Positions 26,974-35,590 of a stretch of 64,000 nucleotides of DNA are shown piece by piece (position 1 is the first letter of the stretch; every line of letters begins with the position of its first letter). The notes under the pieces were generated by a model. The model was given only the letters and a program-made list of their open reading frames with translations, searched no databases and was not told where the DNA came from. The position numbers were made by a program, and so were the translations under genes. Source of the stretch: Allomesorhizobium sp043769475 (lineage in GTDB: Bacteria > Pseudomonadota > Alphaproteobacteria > Rhizobiales > Rhizobiaceae); contig NZ_CP171729.1 of the NCBI RefSeq assembly GCF_043769475.1, positions 3,596,001-3,660,000 on the forward strand, written 5' to 3'.

Positions 26974-29318
26974 CTGCGTGCCGCTTCGGCCCTCAGCCGC
27001 TCGACCGCCATCAGCACACGCTCGGGCGTCGCCGGCGTGTCGAGGCGCGGGCAGATCTTGTGGCCGGCGACACTCGCCACCGCGTCCGAAAGTGCATGCA
27101 GAACCGACATCGCCAGCATCAGGGGCGGCTCGCCCACCGCCTTGGAGCGATGAATCGTCGGCTCGCTGTTTTCCGGCCAGTCGGCAAGCGTCACGTTGAA
27201 TATCTTCGGCCGGTCCGACGCCAGCGGTATCTTGTAGGTCGATGGCGCATGGGTCCTGAGCCGGCCCTTCTCGTCCCAGACAAGCTCCTCCGTCGTCAGC
27301 CAGCCCATGCCCTGGATAAAACCGCCTTCGATCTGGCCAAGGTCGATCGCGCGGTTCAGCGAACGTCCCGTCTCGTGCAGAATGTCGGTGCGTTCCACGA
27401 CATATTCGCCGGTCAACGTGTCGATCGACACTTCCGACACCGACGCGCCGTAGGCAAAATAATAGAACGGGTGGCCCTGCCCCTTGTCGCGGTTCCAGTG
27501 GATTTTCGGCGTCTTGTAAAAACCCGCCGCCGAAAGCTGGATGCGCGCCATATAGGCCTGCTTGATAAGATCGGCGAAAGCGATCTGCTGGTTGCCGATG
27601 CGCACGCGGTTGGGCAGGAACTCTATCTGGTCGACCGGCACCGCATATTTCTCCGCCGCGAAATCGGCGAGCCGGTCGCGAATGATGCGGGCGGCGTTCT
27701 TCGCCGCCATGCCGTTGAGATCGGAGCCGGACGACGCGGCCGTCGCCGAGGTGTTGGGCACCTTGCCGGTCGTCGTCGCCGTGATCTTCACCTGGTCGAT
27801 GTCGATCTGGAACTCTTCCGCCACCACCTGTGCGACCTTGACGTAGAGCCCCTGCCCCATCTCGGTGCCGCCATGGTTCAGGTGCACCGAGCCGTCGGTA
27901 TAGACATGCACCAGAGCGCCGGCCTGGTTGAAATGGGTGGCGGTGAACGAGATGCCGAATTTTACCGGCGTCAGCGCCAGCCCGCGTTTTATGATCCGGC
28001 TGTTGGCGTTGAACGCATCGATGGTGCGCCGCCGCCGCGCATAGTCGGAACTCTCCTCCAGTTCCGACACGATGCGCTGGATGATGTTGTCCTCCAAAGT
28101 CTGGTGGTAGGGCGTGACGTTGCGCTCGCCGACCCCGTAGAAATTGGCCTTGCGGATTTCGAGCGGGTCTTTGCCTGTCGCGAACGCCACCTCGTCGATG
28201 ACGCGCTCCGCGCCGACCATGCCCTGCGGTCCGCCGAAGCCGCGGAATGCGGTGTTGGAAACCGTGTTGGTATAGAGCGGAGCCGACACCGCCTTCACTG
28301 CCGGATAGAAATAGGCGTTGTCGCAGTGGAACAGCGCGCGGTCGGTGACCGGCCCAGAAAGGTCCGACGAAAACCCGCAGCGCGCCGCGTACGAAAAATC
28401 GACGCCGTGGATTTTTCCGTCGTCGTCGAAGCCGACTTCATAGTCGATCAGGAAGTCGTGACGCTTGCCGGTCGCGGTCATGTCGTCGTCGCGGTCCGGC
28501 CGGATCTTGACCGCGCGGCCCAGCCGCTTGGCCGCGATCGCCGCCAGTGCCGCAAATTGGTTCGACTGCGTTTCCTTGCCGCCGAAACCACCGCCCATCC
28601 GGCGGATTTCGACGGTCACTGCGTGCGAAGGCACGCCGAGTGCGTGGCTGACCATATGCTGCACTTCACTCGGATGCTGCGTCGAGGAATAGACGGTAAC
28701 GTCGTCATCCTCGCCCGGCACGGCCATGGCGATGTGGCCCTCGAGATAAAAATGATCCTGCCCGCCGACCCGCATCTGGCCTTTCAGTCTGCGCGGCGCT
28801 TTGGCGATCGCCTCGGCGGTATCGCCGCGCGACAGCGTCAGCGGCGGCGTCACGAGCTTTGCGCCTTGCCGATCGACGTCGGCAACATCGATGATCGCCG
28901 GCAATTCGTCATATTCAATCTTCGCCAGCCGGCAGGCCCGCCGCGCCTCTTCCCGCGTCTCGGCGATCACCGCAAAGATCGGCTGGCCATGAAACTGCAC
29001 CACGCCGTCGGCCAGCACCGGCTCGTCATGCCGGCCCGTCGGCGAAATGTCGTTCTCGCCGGGCACATCCCTGGCAGTCAGCACATCGACCACGCCGGGC
29101 GCCGAGCGAACCCCCGACAGGTCGATCGCACGGATTGCCCCATGCGCCACCGTCGATAGCCCGAGGCAGCCATGCAGCGTGCCGGCCGGCTCCGGCATGT
29201 CGTCGATGTAGATCGCCGAGCCATCAACATGCTTGTGCGCCGAATCATGCCGCTGGTCGGACGCGACGCCGCCCGAAATTTTCTCGGCCTTGAGGTCGAT
29301 GATTTGATGCTTGGTCAT
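26970..29318 (-). CDS. xdhB: Xanthine dehydrogenase, molybdopterin-binding large subunit
   Basis: Catalytic subunit that hydroxylates hypoxanthine and xanthine to urate at a molybdenum centre. 782 residues from ATG 29318 (GAGGAAC upstream). Family marks: HVDGSAIYIDDMPEPAGTLHG at the N-terminus, RMGGGFGGKETQ, the arginine-bearing AFRGFGGPQGM, NHGGTEMGQGL, and the catalytic glutamate in AVGEPP at residue 730. It follows xdhA by 10 bases and overlaps xdhC, giving the order xdhA-xdhB-xdhC with uraH upstream. Electrons leave through the Fe-S/FAD subunit. Confidence 0.95.
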   Translation of the reverse strand: MTKHQIIDLKAEKISGGVASDQRHDSAHKHVDGSAIYIDDMPEPAGTLHGCLGLSTVAHGAIRAIDLSGVRSAPGVVDVLTARDVPGENDISPTGRHDEPVLADGVVQFHGQPIFAVIAETREEARRACRLAKIEYDELPAIIDVADVDRQGAKLVTPPLTLSRGDTAEAIAKAPRRLKGQMRVGGQDHFYLEGHIAMAVPGEDDDVTVYSSTQHPSEVQHMVSHALGVPSHAVTVEIRRMGGGFGGKETQSNQFAALAAIAAKRLGRAVKIRPDRDDDMTATGKRHDFLIDYEVGFDDDGKIHGVDFSYAARCGFSSDLSGPVTDRALFHCDNAYFYPAVKAVSAPLYTNTVSNTAFRGFGGPQGMVGAERVIDEVAFATGKDPLEIRKANFYGVGERNVTPYHQTLEDNIIQRIVSELEESSDYARRRRTIDAFNANSRIIKRGLALTPVKFGISFTATHFNQAGALVHVYTDGSVHLNHGGTEMGQGLYVKVAQVVAEEFQIDIDQVKITATTTGKVPNTSATAASSGSDLNGMAAKNAARIIRDRLADFAAEKYAVPVDQIEFLPNRVRIGNQQIAFADLIKQAYMARIQLSAAGFYKTPKIHWNRDKGQGHPFYYFAYGASVSEVSIDTLTGEYVVERTDILHETGRSLNRAIDLGQIEGGFIQGMGWLTTEELVWDEKGRLRTHAPSTYKIPLASDRPKIFNVTLADWPENSEPTIHRSKAVGEPPLMLAMSVLHALSDAVASVAGHKICPRLDTPATPERVLMAVERLRAEAARR

Positions 29319-29328
29319 CACCAGTTCC

Positions 29329-30810
29329 TCACGCCGCCTCATGCCTTGAGACCTGAACCGGCGCCGTCGTCCCGGTCGACTCCAGATAGAACCGCCTGAG
29401 CAAATTCTTCGCGACCAGCATCCGGTATTCGGCCGAAGCGCGCATGTCAGTCAGCGGCGTGAAATCCTTCTCGTAGGCATCGAGTGCCGCCTCGACCGTC
29501 GCCTCGCTCCACGGCCGTCCGCGCAACGCCGCCTCGACCGCCATCGCCCGCTTCGGCGTCGCCGCCATGCCGCCATAGGCGATGCGGATGTCCGAAACCG
29601 CGCCATTACCAGCCAGCGTCAGATGGAACGCACCGAGCACCGCCGTAATATCCTCGTCGCGCCGCTTGGTGATCTTGTGGACGGCGAAGTGCGCGCTCTC
29701 GGCCGGAACCGGCACATCCACTGCCTCGACGAACTCGCCCGGCTGGCGGTCCTGCTTGCCGTAGGCGACGAAGAAATCCTCCAGCGGCATCGTCCGGCGC
29801 TCATTGCCCTTGCGCAGCGTCAGCGTCGCGCCGAGCGCGATGAACGGCGGCGGCGTGTCGCCGATCGGCGAGCCGTTGGCGATATTGCCGCCGATCGTGC
29901 CCATATTGCGCACCTGCTCGCCGCCGATGCGGTCGAACAGCGGCCCGAGCGCCGGAATGCGCCGCGCCAGCGTCGAGAAGGCGTCCGTATAAGTCACGCC
30001 CGCGCCGATCGAAATGACGCCGTCGCGCTCCGAAATCGTCCGCAACTCGTCCAGCCCGCCGATGAACACGGCCGGTGAAATCTCGCGCATGAATTTCGTC
30101 ACCCACAGCCCGACATCCGTCGAACCCGCGATGATAGTTGCCGTCGGCTCGCCTTCGAGTATCGCGGCAAAATCCCCGACATCCGCCGGCACGACCAGCC
30201 TGCCCTTGCCCTCGCCGATCTCGACCCGCGCACCATCCCTCAGCGCTGCTAGCTTTTTGCCGACTGCCGCGCGCTCCATTGCCAGCGGGTCCTTCGCCGC
30301 CTTGCCATAGCTCGATATCGCGCGCGCCGCCCGCACGATCGCCTCGTAGCCGGTGCAGCGGCAGAGATTGCCCTGCAACGCCTTCTCGATCGCTTCATCC
30401 GACGGCTCGGGGTTGCGCATCCACAGCGCATAGAGCGACATCACGAAGCCGGGCGTGCAGAAGCCACATTGCGAGCCGTGGAAGTCGACCATCGCCTGTT
30501 GCACAGGATGCAGCTTCCCGCCCTCGCCGCGCAGGTGCTCGATGGTGACGACATGGCAGCCGTCGACCGAGCCGAGGAAGCGGATGCAGGCATTGACGCT
30601 TTCGTAAGCGAGTTCGCCGCCGGCGAGCCGCCCGACCAGAACCGTGCAGGCGCCGCAATCGCCCTCCGCGCAGCCTTCCTTGCTGCCGCGCAGCGACCGG
30701 CGCAGCCGCAGATAATCGAGCAGCGTCTCGTCCGGCGAGACCTTGGAAAGCGCCACCGCCTCGCCGTTGAGCAGGAAGCGGATTTCGTTGCGCATTTTCA
30801 CGGCGGCCAT
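29329..30810 (-). CDS. xdhA: Xanthine dehydrogenase, FAD and [2Fe-2S] small subunit
   Basis: Electron-transfer subunit, 493 residues. The plant-ferredoxin-like cluster is bound by C47, C52, C55 and C75 (GCAEGDCGACTV); the second cluster by C115, C118, C150 and C152 (QCGFCTPG...NLCRC). The FAD domain (about 190-370) has IIAGSTDVGLWVTK and GGNIANGSPIGDTPP; a CO-dehydrogenase flavoprotein C-terminal domain follows. The ATG at 30810 has a GGGGGAG leader; ATG 30795 is also possible. The uraH stop lies 3 bases upstream, so the genes are one transcription unit. Confidence 0.95.
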   Translation of the reverse strand: MAAVKMRNEIRFLLNGEAVALSKVSPDETLLDYLRLRRSLRGSKEGCAEGDCGACTVLVGRLAGGELAYESVNACIRFLGSVDGCHVVTIEHLRGEGGKLHPVQQAMVDFHGSQCGFCTPGFVMSLYALWMRNPEPSDEAIEKALQGNLCRCTGYEAIVRAARAISSYGKAAKDPLAMERAAVGKKLAALRDGARVEIGEGKGRLVVPADVGDFAAILEGEPTATIIAGSTDVGLWVTKFMREISPAVFIGGLDELRTISERDGVISIGAGVTYTDAFSTLARRIPALGPLFDRIGGEQVRNMGTIGGNIANGSPIGDTPPPFIALGATLTLRKGNERRTMPLEDFFVAYGKQDRQPGEFVEAVDVPVPAESAHFAVHKITKRRDEDITAVLGAFHLTLAGNGAVSDIRIAYGGMAATPKRAMAVEAALRGRPWSEATVEAALDAYEKDFTPLTDMRASAEYRMLVAKNLLRRFYLESTGTTAPVQVSRHEAA

Positions 30811-30813
30811 CCT

Positions 30814-31179
30814 TCAGCTCCCCCTGTAGGTCGAATAGCCGTAAGGCGAGATGAGCAGCGGAACATGGTAGTGCTTGTGCTCGGCCATGCCGAACCGGAT
30901 GGGAACGATGTCGAGGAATGCCGGTTCCGGCAGCGCGATCCCCTGCCTACGCAGATAGTCGCCCGCCGCAAACACCAGCTCGTATTCGCCGGCCGTAAAT
31001 TCCGCGCCCGCCAGAAGCGGCGCATCGCAGCGGCCGTCGCTGTTGGTGGAGACGGTCTTGAGCAGCGTCCGCTCCTCGCCCTCGATGCGGAACAGCGAAA
31101 TGGACAGCCCCGCCGCCGGCTTTCCCGAAGCGGTGTCGAGCACATGCGTGGTCAGGCGTCCGCCTTCAGTTCCCGACAT
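30814..31179 (-). CDS. uraH: 5-hydroxyisourate hydrolase
   Basis: Transthyretin-like enzyme that opens 5-hydroxyisourate, the product of PuuD, to OHCU. 121 residues. The first signature is LTTHVLDTASGKPA with its His, the middle has the Arg in TNSDGRCD, and the C-terminus ends in the diagnostic YRGS tetrapeptide after HYHVPLLISPYGYSTY. First gene of the uraH-xdhABC unit; divergent from the puuE-uraD fusion, with about 180 bases between starts that must hold both promoters. Confidence 0.95.
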   Translation of the reverse strand: MSGTEGGRLTTHVLDTASGKPAAGLSISLFRIEGEERTLLKTVSTNSDGRCDAPLLAGAEFTAGEYELVFAAGDYLRRQGIALPEPAFLDIVPIRFGMAEHKHYHVPLLISPYGYSTYRGS

Positions 31180-31360
31180 TCTGCCTCCCTCAAGACCGCC
31201 AAGCGCAAGCGGTCGATTGTGCGGCGATTAAATGCCATGCATAAGTCCGGGTGAAGCGGAACGCCACAAAAAGACTTTCAAAATTTTTCGGGGGAATGCC
31301 GGCCGATCCCGTCGACTATCTTGGATTGGCAGATCCGACAGGACTGGCGGCGAGGGATTG

Positions 31361-32794
31361 ATGCGTTACCAGCGAGACATGCGCGGCTACGGGCAGAACC
31401 CGCCGGACCCGAAATGGCCGGGCGGCGCGCATGTCGCCGTGCAGTTCGTCGTCAATTACGAGGAAGGCGGCGAAAATTGCATCCTCCACGGCGACGCCGC
31501 CTCCGAAGCCTTCCTGTCCGAGATCGTCGGCGCAGCACCCTGGGCCGGCATGCGCCACTGGAACATGGAATCGATCTACGAATACGGCGCCCGCGCCGGC
31601 TTCTGGCGCCTGCACCGCATGTTCACCGAAGCCGAAGTTCCGGTCACCGTCTACGGCGTCGCCACCGCCCTTGCCCGCTCGCCCGACCAGGTTGCGGCCA
31701 TGCAGGAAGCCGGCTGGGAAATCGCCTCGCACGGCCTGCGATGGATCGACTACCGCGACCACAAGATGGAGGACGAGCGCCGCGACCTGGAAGAGGCGAT
31801 CCTGCTGCATGCCGAAGTCACCGGCGAACGCCCGAAGGGGCTTTATCTCGGCCGCACCTCGATCAATTCGGTGCGCCTGGCCGCGGCCGAGGGCGGCTTC
31901 GACTATGTGTCCGACACATATGACGACGAGCTTCCCTATTGGCTCGATCACGACGGCCATGGCGGCGCGATTTCGCCGCAGCTCATCATTCCGTACACGC
32001 TCGACGCCAACGACATGCGCTTCGCCACGCCGCAGGGCTTCAATTCGGGCGATCAGTTTTTTGCCTACCTCAAGGACAGTTTCGACACGCTATACGAGGA
32101 AGGCAAAGCGGGCCGGCCGCGCATGATGAATATCGGCCTGCACTGCCGGCTCGTCGGCCGCCCCGGCCGCGCGGCGGCGCTGAAGCGCTTTGTCGACTAT
32201 GTGAAAGTCCACGACAAAGTCTGGCTGGCGCGGCGCATCGACATCGCCCGCCACTGGCGCGAGCATCATCCTTACCAAGCTCGGGCGCTGCGTCCCTCGC
32301 GGATGAGCAGGGAAGATTTCGTCGAGAAATTCGGCGGCGTCTTCGAGCACTCGCCCTGGGTCGCCGAGCGCGCCTTCAAACTGGAGCTCGGCCCCGCTCA
32401 CGACAGCGCCGGCGGCCTGCACAACGCGCTCTGCCGCGTCTTTCGCTCCGCAACCAAGACCGAGCGCCTCGGCGTGCTGAAGGCCCACCCCGACCTTGCC
32501 GGCAAGCTGGCGGCCGCGAAAAGACTGACGGCCGAATCGACCAAGGAGCAGGCCTCCGCCGGGCTCGACGCGCTCACCGATGCCGAGCACGAGCTGTTTT
32601 CGAAGCTCAATTCGGCCTACGTCACCACCTTTGGTTTCCCCTTCATCATAGCCGTCAAGGGAAAAACCAAGGACGAGATCCTGGCGGCGTTCGAAACCCG
32701 CATCGGCAACGACCGCGCCGCCGAATTTGCCACCGCCTGCAAGGAGGTGGAACGCATCGCGCTCCTGCGCCTTGCCGACATCCTGCCCGATTGA
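31361..32794 (+). CDS. puuE: Bifunctional allantoinase (PuuE) - OHCU decarboxylase (UraD)
   Basis: Fusion of two consecutive ureide enzymes, 477 residues. Residues about 1-305 are a polysaccharide-deacetylase-fold, metal-independent allantoinase (MRGYGQNPPDPKWPGGAHVAVQF..., ASHGLRWIDY, GRTSINS). Residues from about 315 are OHCU decarboxylase (REDFVEKFGGVFEHSPWVAE, LKAHPDLAGKLA, and the FGFPFIIAVKG strand). Thus one chain makes S-allantoin from OHCU and opens it to allantoate. GGCGAGGG lies about 4-10 bases before ATG 31361. First gene of a plus-strand set continuing to the deaminase at 35468. Confidence 0.93.
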   Translation: MRYQRDMRGYGQNPPDPKWPGGAHVAVQFVVNYEEGGENCILHGDAASEAFLSEIVGAAPWAGMRHWNMESIYEYGARAGFWRLHRMFTEAEVPVTVYGVATALARSPDQVAAMQEAGWEIASHGLRWIDYRDHKMEDERRDLEEAILLHAEVTGERPKGLYLGRTSINSVRLAAAEGGFDYVSDTYDDELPYWLDHDGHGGAISPQLIIPYTLDANDMRFATPQGFNSGDQFFAYLKDSFDTLYEEGKAGRPRMMNIGLHCRLVGRPGRAAALKRFVDYVKVHDKVWLARRIDIARHWREHHPYQARALRPSRMSREDFVEKFGGVFEHSPWVAERAFKLELGPAHDSAGGLHNALCRVFRSATKTERLGVLKAHPDLAGKLAAAKRLTAESTKEQASAGLDALTDAEHELFSKLNSAYVTTFGFPFIIAVKGKTKDEILAAFETRIGNDRAAEFATACKEVERIALLRLADILPD

Positions 32795-32811
32795 ACAAGG
32801 CGAGCCACCCA

Positions 32812-33504
32812 ATGTACGATCTCTATATCGGCAACAAGAATTACTCCTCCTGGTCGCTCAGGCCCTGGGTTCTGATGAAGGCGCTCGGCATTCCCTTCTC
32901 CGAACACCTGATCCCCTTTCACGATCAGGACGCATGGTCGAAGTATCGCCTATTGTCCCCCAATGGGATGGTTCCCCTGCTTGGGGATGGGGACATCCTG
33001 GTCTGGGATTCCCTTTCCATCGCCGAGTATCTGGCCGAGCGCCATGAGGGCGTCTGGCCCAGCGACCCCGCAGCGCGGGCTTTCGCCCGCTCAGCCGCCG
33101 CCGAGATGCACTCCGGCTTTCCCGCCCTGCGCAATATCTGCGGCATGAATATCGGCGTTCGGATAAACCTTCACCAACAGCCGGACGCGCTGAAGGCCAA
33201 TCTCGCCCGCCTTTCCGTGCTCTGGAACGACGGAATTAGCCGCTTCGGTGGTCCTTTCCTCGCCGGCCCTGATTTTTCCGCCGCGGATGCCTTCTTCTGC
33301 CCGGTCGCTTTTCGCGTCCAGACCTACGGTCTGGAACTGGACCGCTCCTCCGCCGCCTACGTGGCACGGTTGCTGGGCTTGCCCGCCATGCAGGAGTGGT
33401 ATGGCGGCGGTCTGGCGGAGACATTCCGCGCCCGGCCGTACGAGCACGAGATTGATGCGGTCGGCACAGTCACCAAGGACCTGCGCGCACCGGCGAGCAA
33501 TTAG
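32812..33504 (+). CDS. Glutathione S-transferase family protein
   Basis: 230 residues. N-terminal thioredoxin-like domain with NYSSWSLRPWVLMKALGIPF (the Ser in YSSWS is the likely glutathione-activating residue), then SPNGMVPLLGDGDILVWDSLSIAEYLAE, the cis-Pro and glutathione-binding SLSI. The C-terminal helical domain follows from about residue 90. It starts 17 bases after puuE-uraD and precedes the ureidoglycine aminohydrolase gene, so it is inside the ureide unit, though no glutathione step is known there. Role in this pathway unknown. Confidence 0.88.
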   Translation: MYDLYIGNKNYSSWSLRPWVLMKALGIPFSEHLIPFHDQDAWSKYRLLSPNGMVPLLGDGDILVWDSLSIAEYLAERHEGVWPSDPAARAFARSAAAEMHSGFPALRNICGMNIGVRINLHQQPDALKANLARLSVLWNDGISRFGGPFLAGPDFSAADAFFCPVAFRVQTYGLELDRSSAAYVARLLGLPAMQEWYGGGLAETFRARPYEHEIDAVGTVTKDLRAPASN

Positions 33505-33514
33505 GGAAACGAAT

Positions 33515-34363
33515 ATGACCGGCCGCACCTATTACGCGCCCCATGGCGGCCTGCCGCCGCAGACGGACCTCCTCACCGGCCGCGCCGTATTCACCGCGGC
33601 CTATGCCGTCATTCCGAAAGGCGTGATGAGCGACATCGTGACCAGTTGCCTGCCATTCTGGCAGCAGACCAGGGCGTGGGTGCTGTCGCGACCCTTGTCG
33701 GGCTTCGCCGAGACGTTTTCGCAATACATCATGGAAGTCGGACCCGGCGGCGGCAGTGATCGGCCCGAACCGGACACCGGCGCGGAAGCGGCCCTCTTCG
33801 TCGTGGAAGGCGAACTGACCGTTACGCTCGACGGCCGGAAGCAGGTTATGCGGCCCGGCGGCTTTGCCTTCATCCCGCCCGCAAGCCGATGGACCGTCCG
33901 CAACGAAGGCGCCGCGCCGGTCCGTTTCCACTGGATCCGCAAGGCCTACGACTCCGTCGAAGGCATCGAGATTCCCGAAGCCTTCTTCGCCGACGAGGCC
34001 GACATCGCGCCGGCCCCGATGCCGGGCACCGACGGCAAATGGGCGACGACGCGCTTCGTCGATCCGGCCGACATGCGCCACGACATGCATGTCACCATCG
34101 TCACCTTCGAGCCGGGCGCCGTGATCCCCTTCGCCGAAACGCATGTGATGGAGCACGGCCTCTACGTTCTGGAGGGCAAGGCGGTCTACCGCCTCAACCA
34201 GGACTGGGTCGAGGTGGAGGCCGGCGACTACATGTGGCTGCGCGCCTTCTGCCCGCAGGCCTGTTACGCTGGCGGCCCCGGCAAGTTCCGCTATCTCCTC
34301 TACAAGGACGTCAACCGCCACATGAAGCTCGGCGCATCGGGCGCCGCGAAACGCTTCGGATAG
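33515..34363 (+). CDS. allE: (S)-ureidoglycine aminohydrolase
   Basis: Mn-dependent bicupin releasing ammonia from S-ureidoglycine to give S-ureidoglycolate. 282 residues. Two cupin halves (about 60-130 and 190-265); the second has the metal-binding set in FAETHVMEHGLYVLEGKAVYRL and AFCPQACYAGG, very close to E. coli AllE (YlbA). AGGGAAAC lies upstream of ATG 33515. It comes 10 bases after the GST gene and just before allA, matching pathway order. Its substrate comes from allantoate amidohydrolase, which is not in the window. Confidence 0.93.
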   Translation: MTGRTYYAPHGGLPPQTDLLTGRAVFTAAYAVIPKGVMSDIVTSCLPFWQQTRAWVLSRPLSGFAETFSQYIMEVGPGGGSDRPEPDTGAEAALFVVEGELTVTLDGRKQVMRPGGFAFIPPASRWTVRNEGAAPVRFHWIRKAYDSVEGIEIPEAFFADEADIAPAPMPGTDGKWATTRFVDPADMRHDMHVTIVTFEPGAVIPFAETHVMEHGLYVLEGKAVYRLNQDWVEVEAGDYMWLRAFCPQACYAGGPGKFRYLLYKDVNRHMKLGASGAAKRFG

Positions 34364-34374
34364 AGGTGTTCCAG

Positions 34375-34874
34375 GTGAAAAAAATCCTTGCAGGACCGCT
34401 GACCCGCGAGGCCTTCGCCGAGTTCGGCGATGTGCTCGACATGGAGGGCGACAACCACTACCCGATCAATGGCGGCAGGGCCGAACGCTACCACGATCTC
34501 GCCAGGGTGGAGGCCGAAGGGCCTAATGCTCGCGTGCTGATCTCGATCGTCAAAAGCGAGCCCTTCATGTTTCCGCTGCGGCTCGAAATGGTCGAGCGCC
34601 ACCCCTTCGGCAGCCAAGCCTTCATGCCGCTCGCTCCCCGGCCGTTCGTGGTCGTGGTCTGCCATGACGGTGAAAACGGCCCCGGCACACCGCACGCCTT
34701 CGTCACCGAGCCCGGACAGGGCGTCAGCTATCCGCGCAATACCTGGCACGGCGTGCTCACCCCGATCGACGAGCCGCAGGAGTTCCTGGTGGTCGACCGC
34801 GGCGGCGACGGCTCCAATCTCGAGGAATACTTCTTCGACGAGCCGTGGGAAATCCACCTGCCCGGAATGACGCT

Positions 34875-34878
<4 letters not shown>
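34375..34878 (+). CDS. allA: Ureidoglycolate lyase
   Basis: Splits ureidoglycolate into glyoxylate and urea. 167 residues, cupin-like AllA family: EAFAEFGDVLDM at the start, INGGRAERYHDLA, the RHPFGSQAFMPL-type strand (ERHPFGSQAF), and YPRNTWHGVL with its His. The start is a GTG at 34375 with GAGGTG upstream. The deaminase gene begins inside its stop codon (TTGA overlap). The glyoxylate made could be fed to the glycerate kinase or hydroxyacid dehydrogenase pathways seen elsewhere in the window; that link is inference. Confidence 0.92.
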
Positions 34879-35468
<590 letters not shown>

Positions 35469-35590
35469 GGCACCAAGGCTCCGCAGCTGCGATTGCTCCT
35501 GCGGACGCAAATGCGATGGGGCAGGACGCTAATCCGCATTGAACTTACAGCCGTCTCCATGCCTGATGCCGCCCGTCAGGAGCTTTTGGA

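Noticed and set aside
26925..29159. 744-codon plus-strand frame opposite xdhB
   Set aside because: Arg/His-rich shadow without domains; xdhB on the minus strand is unmistakable.
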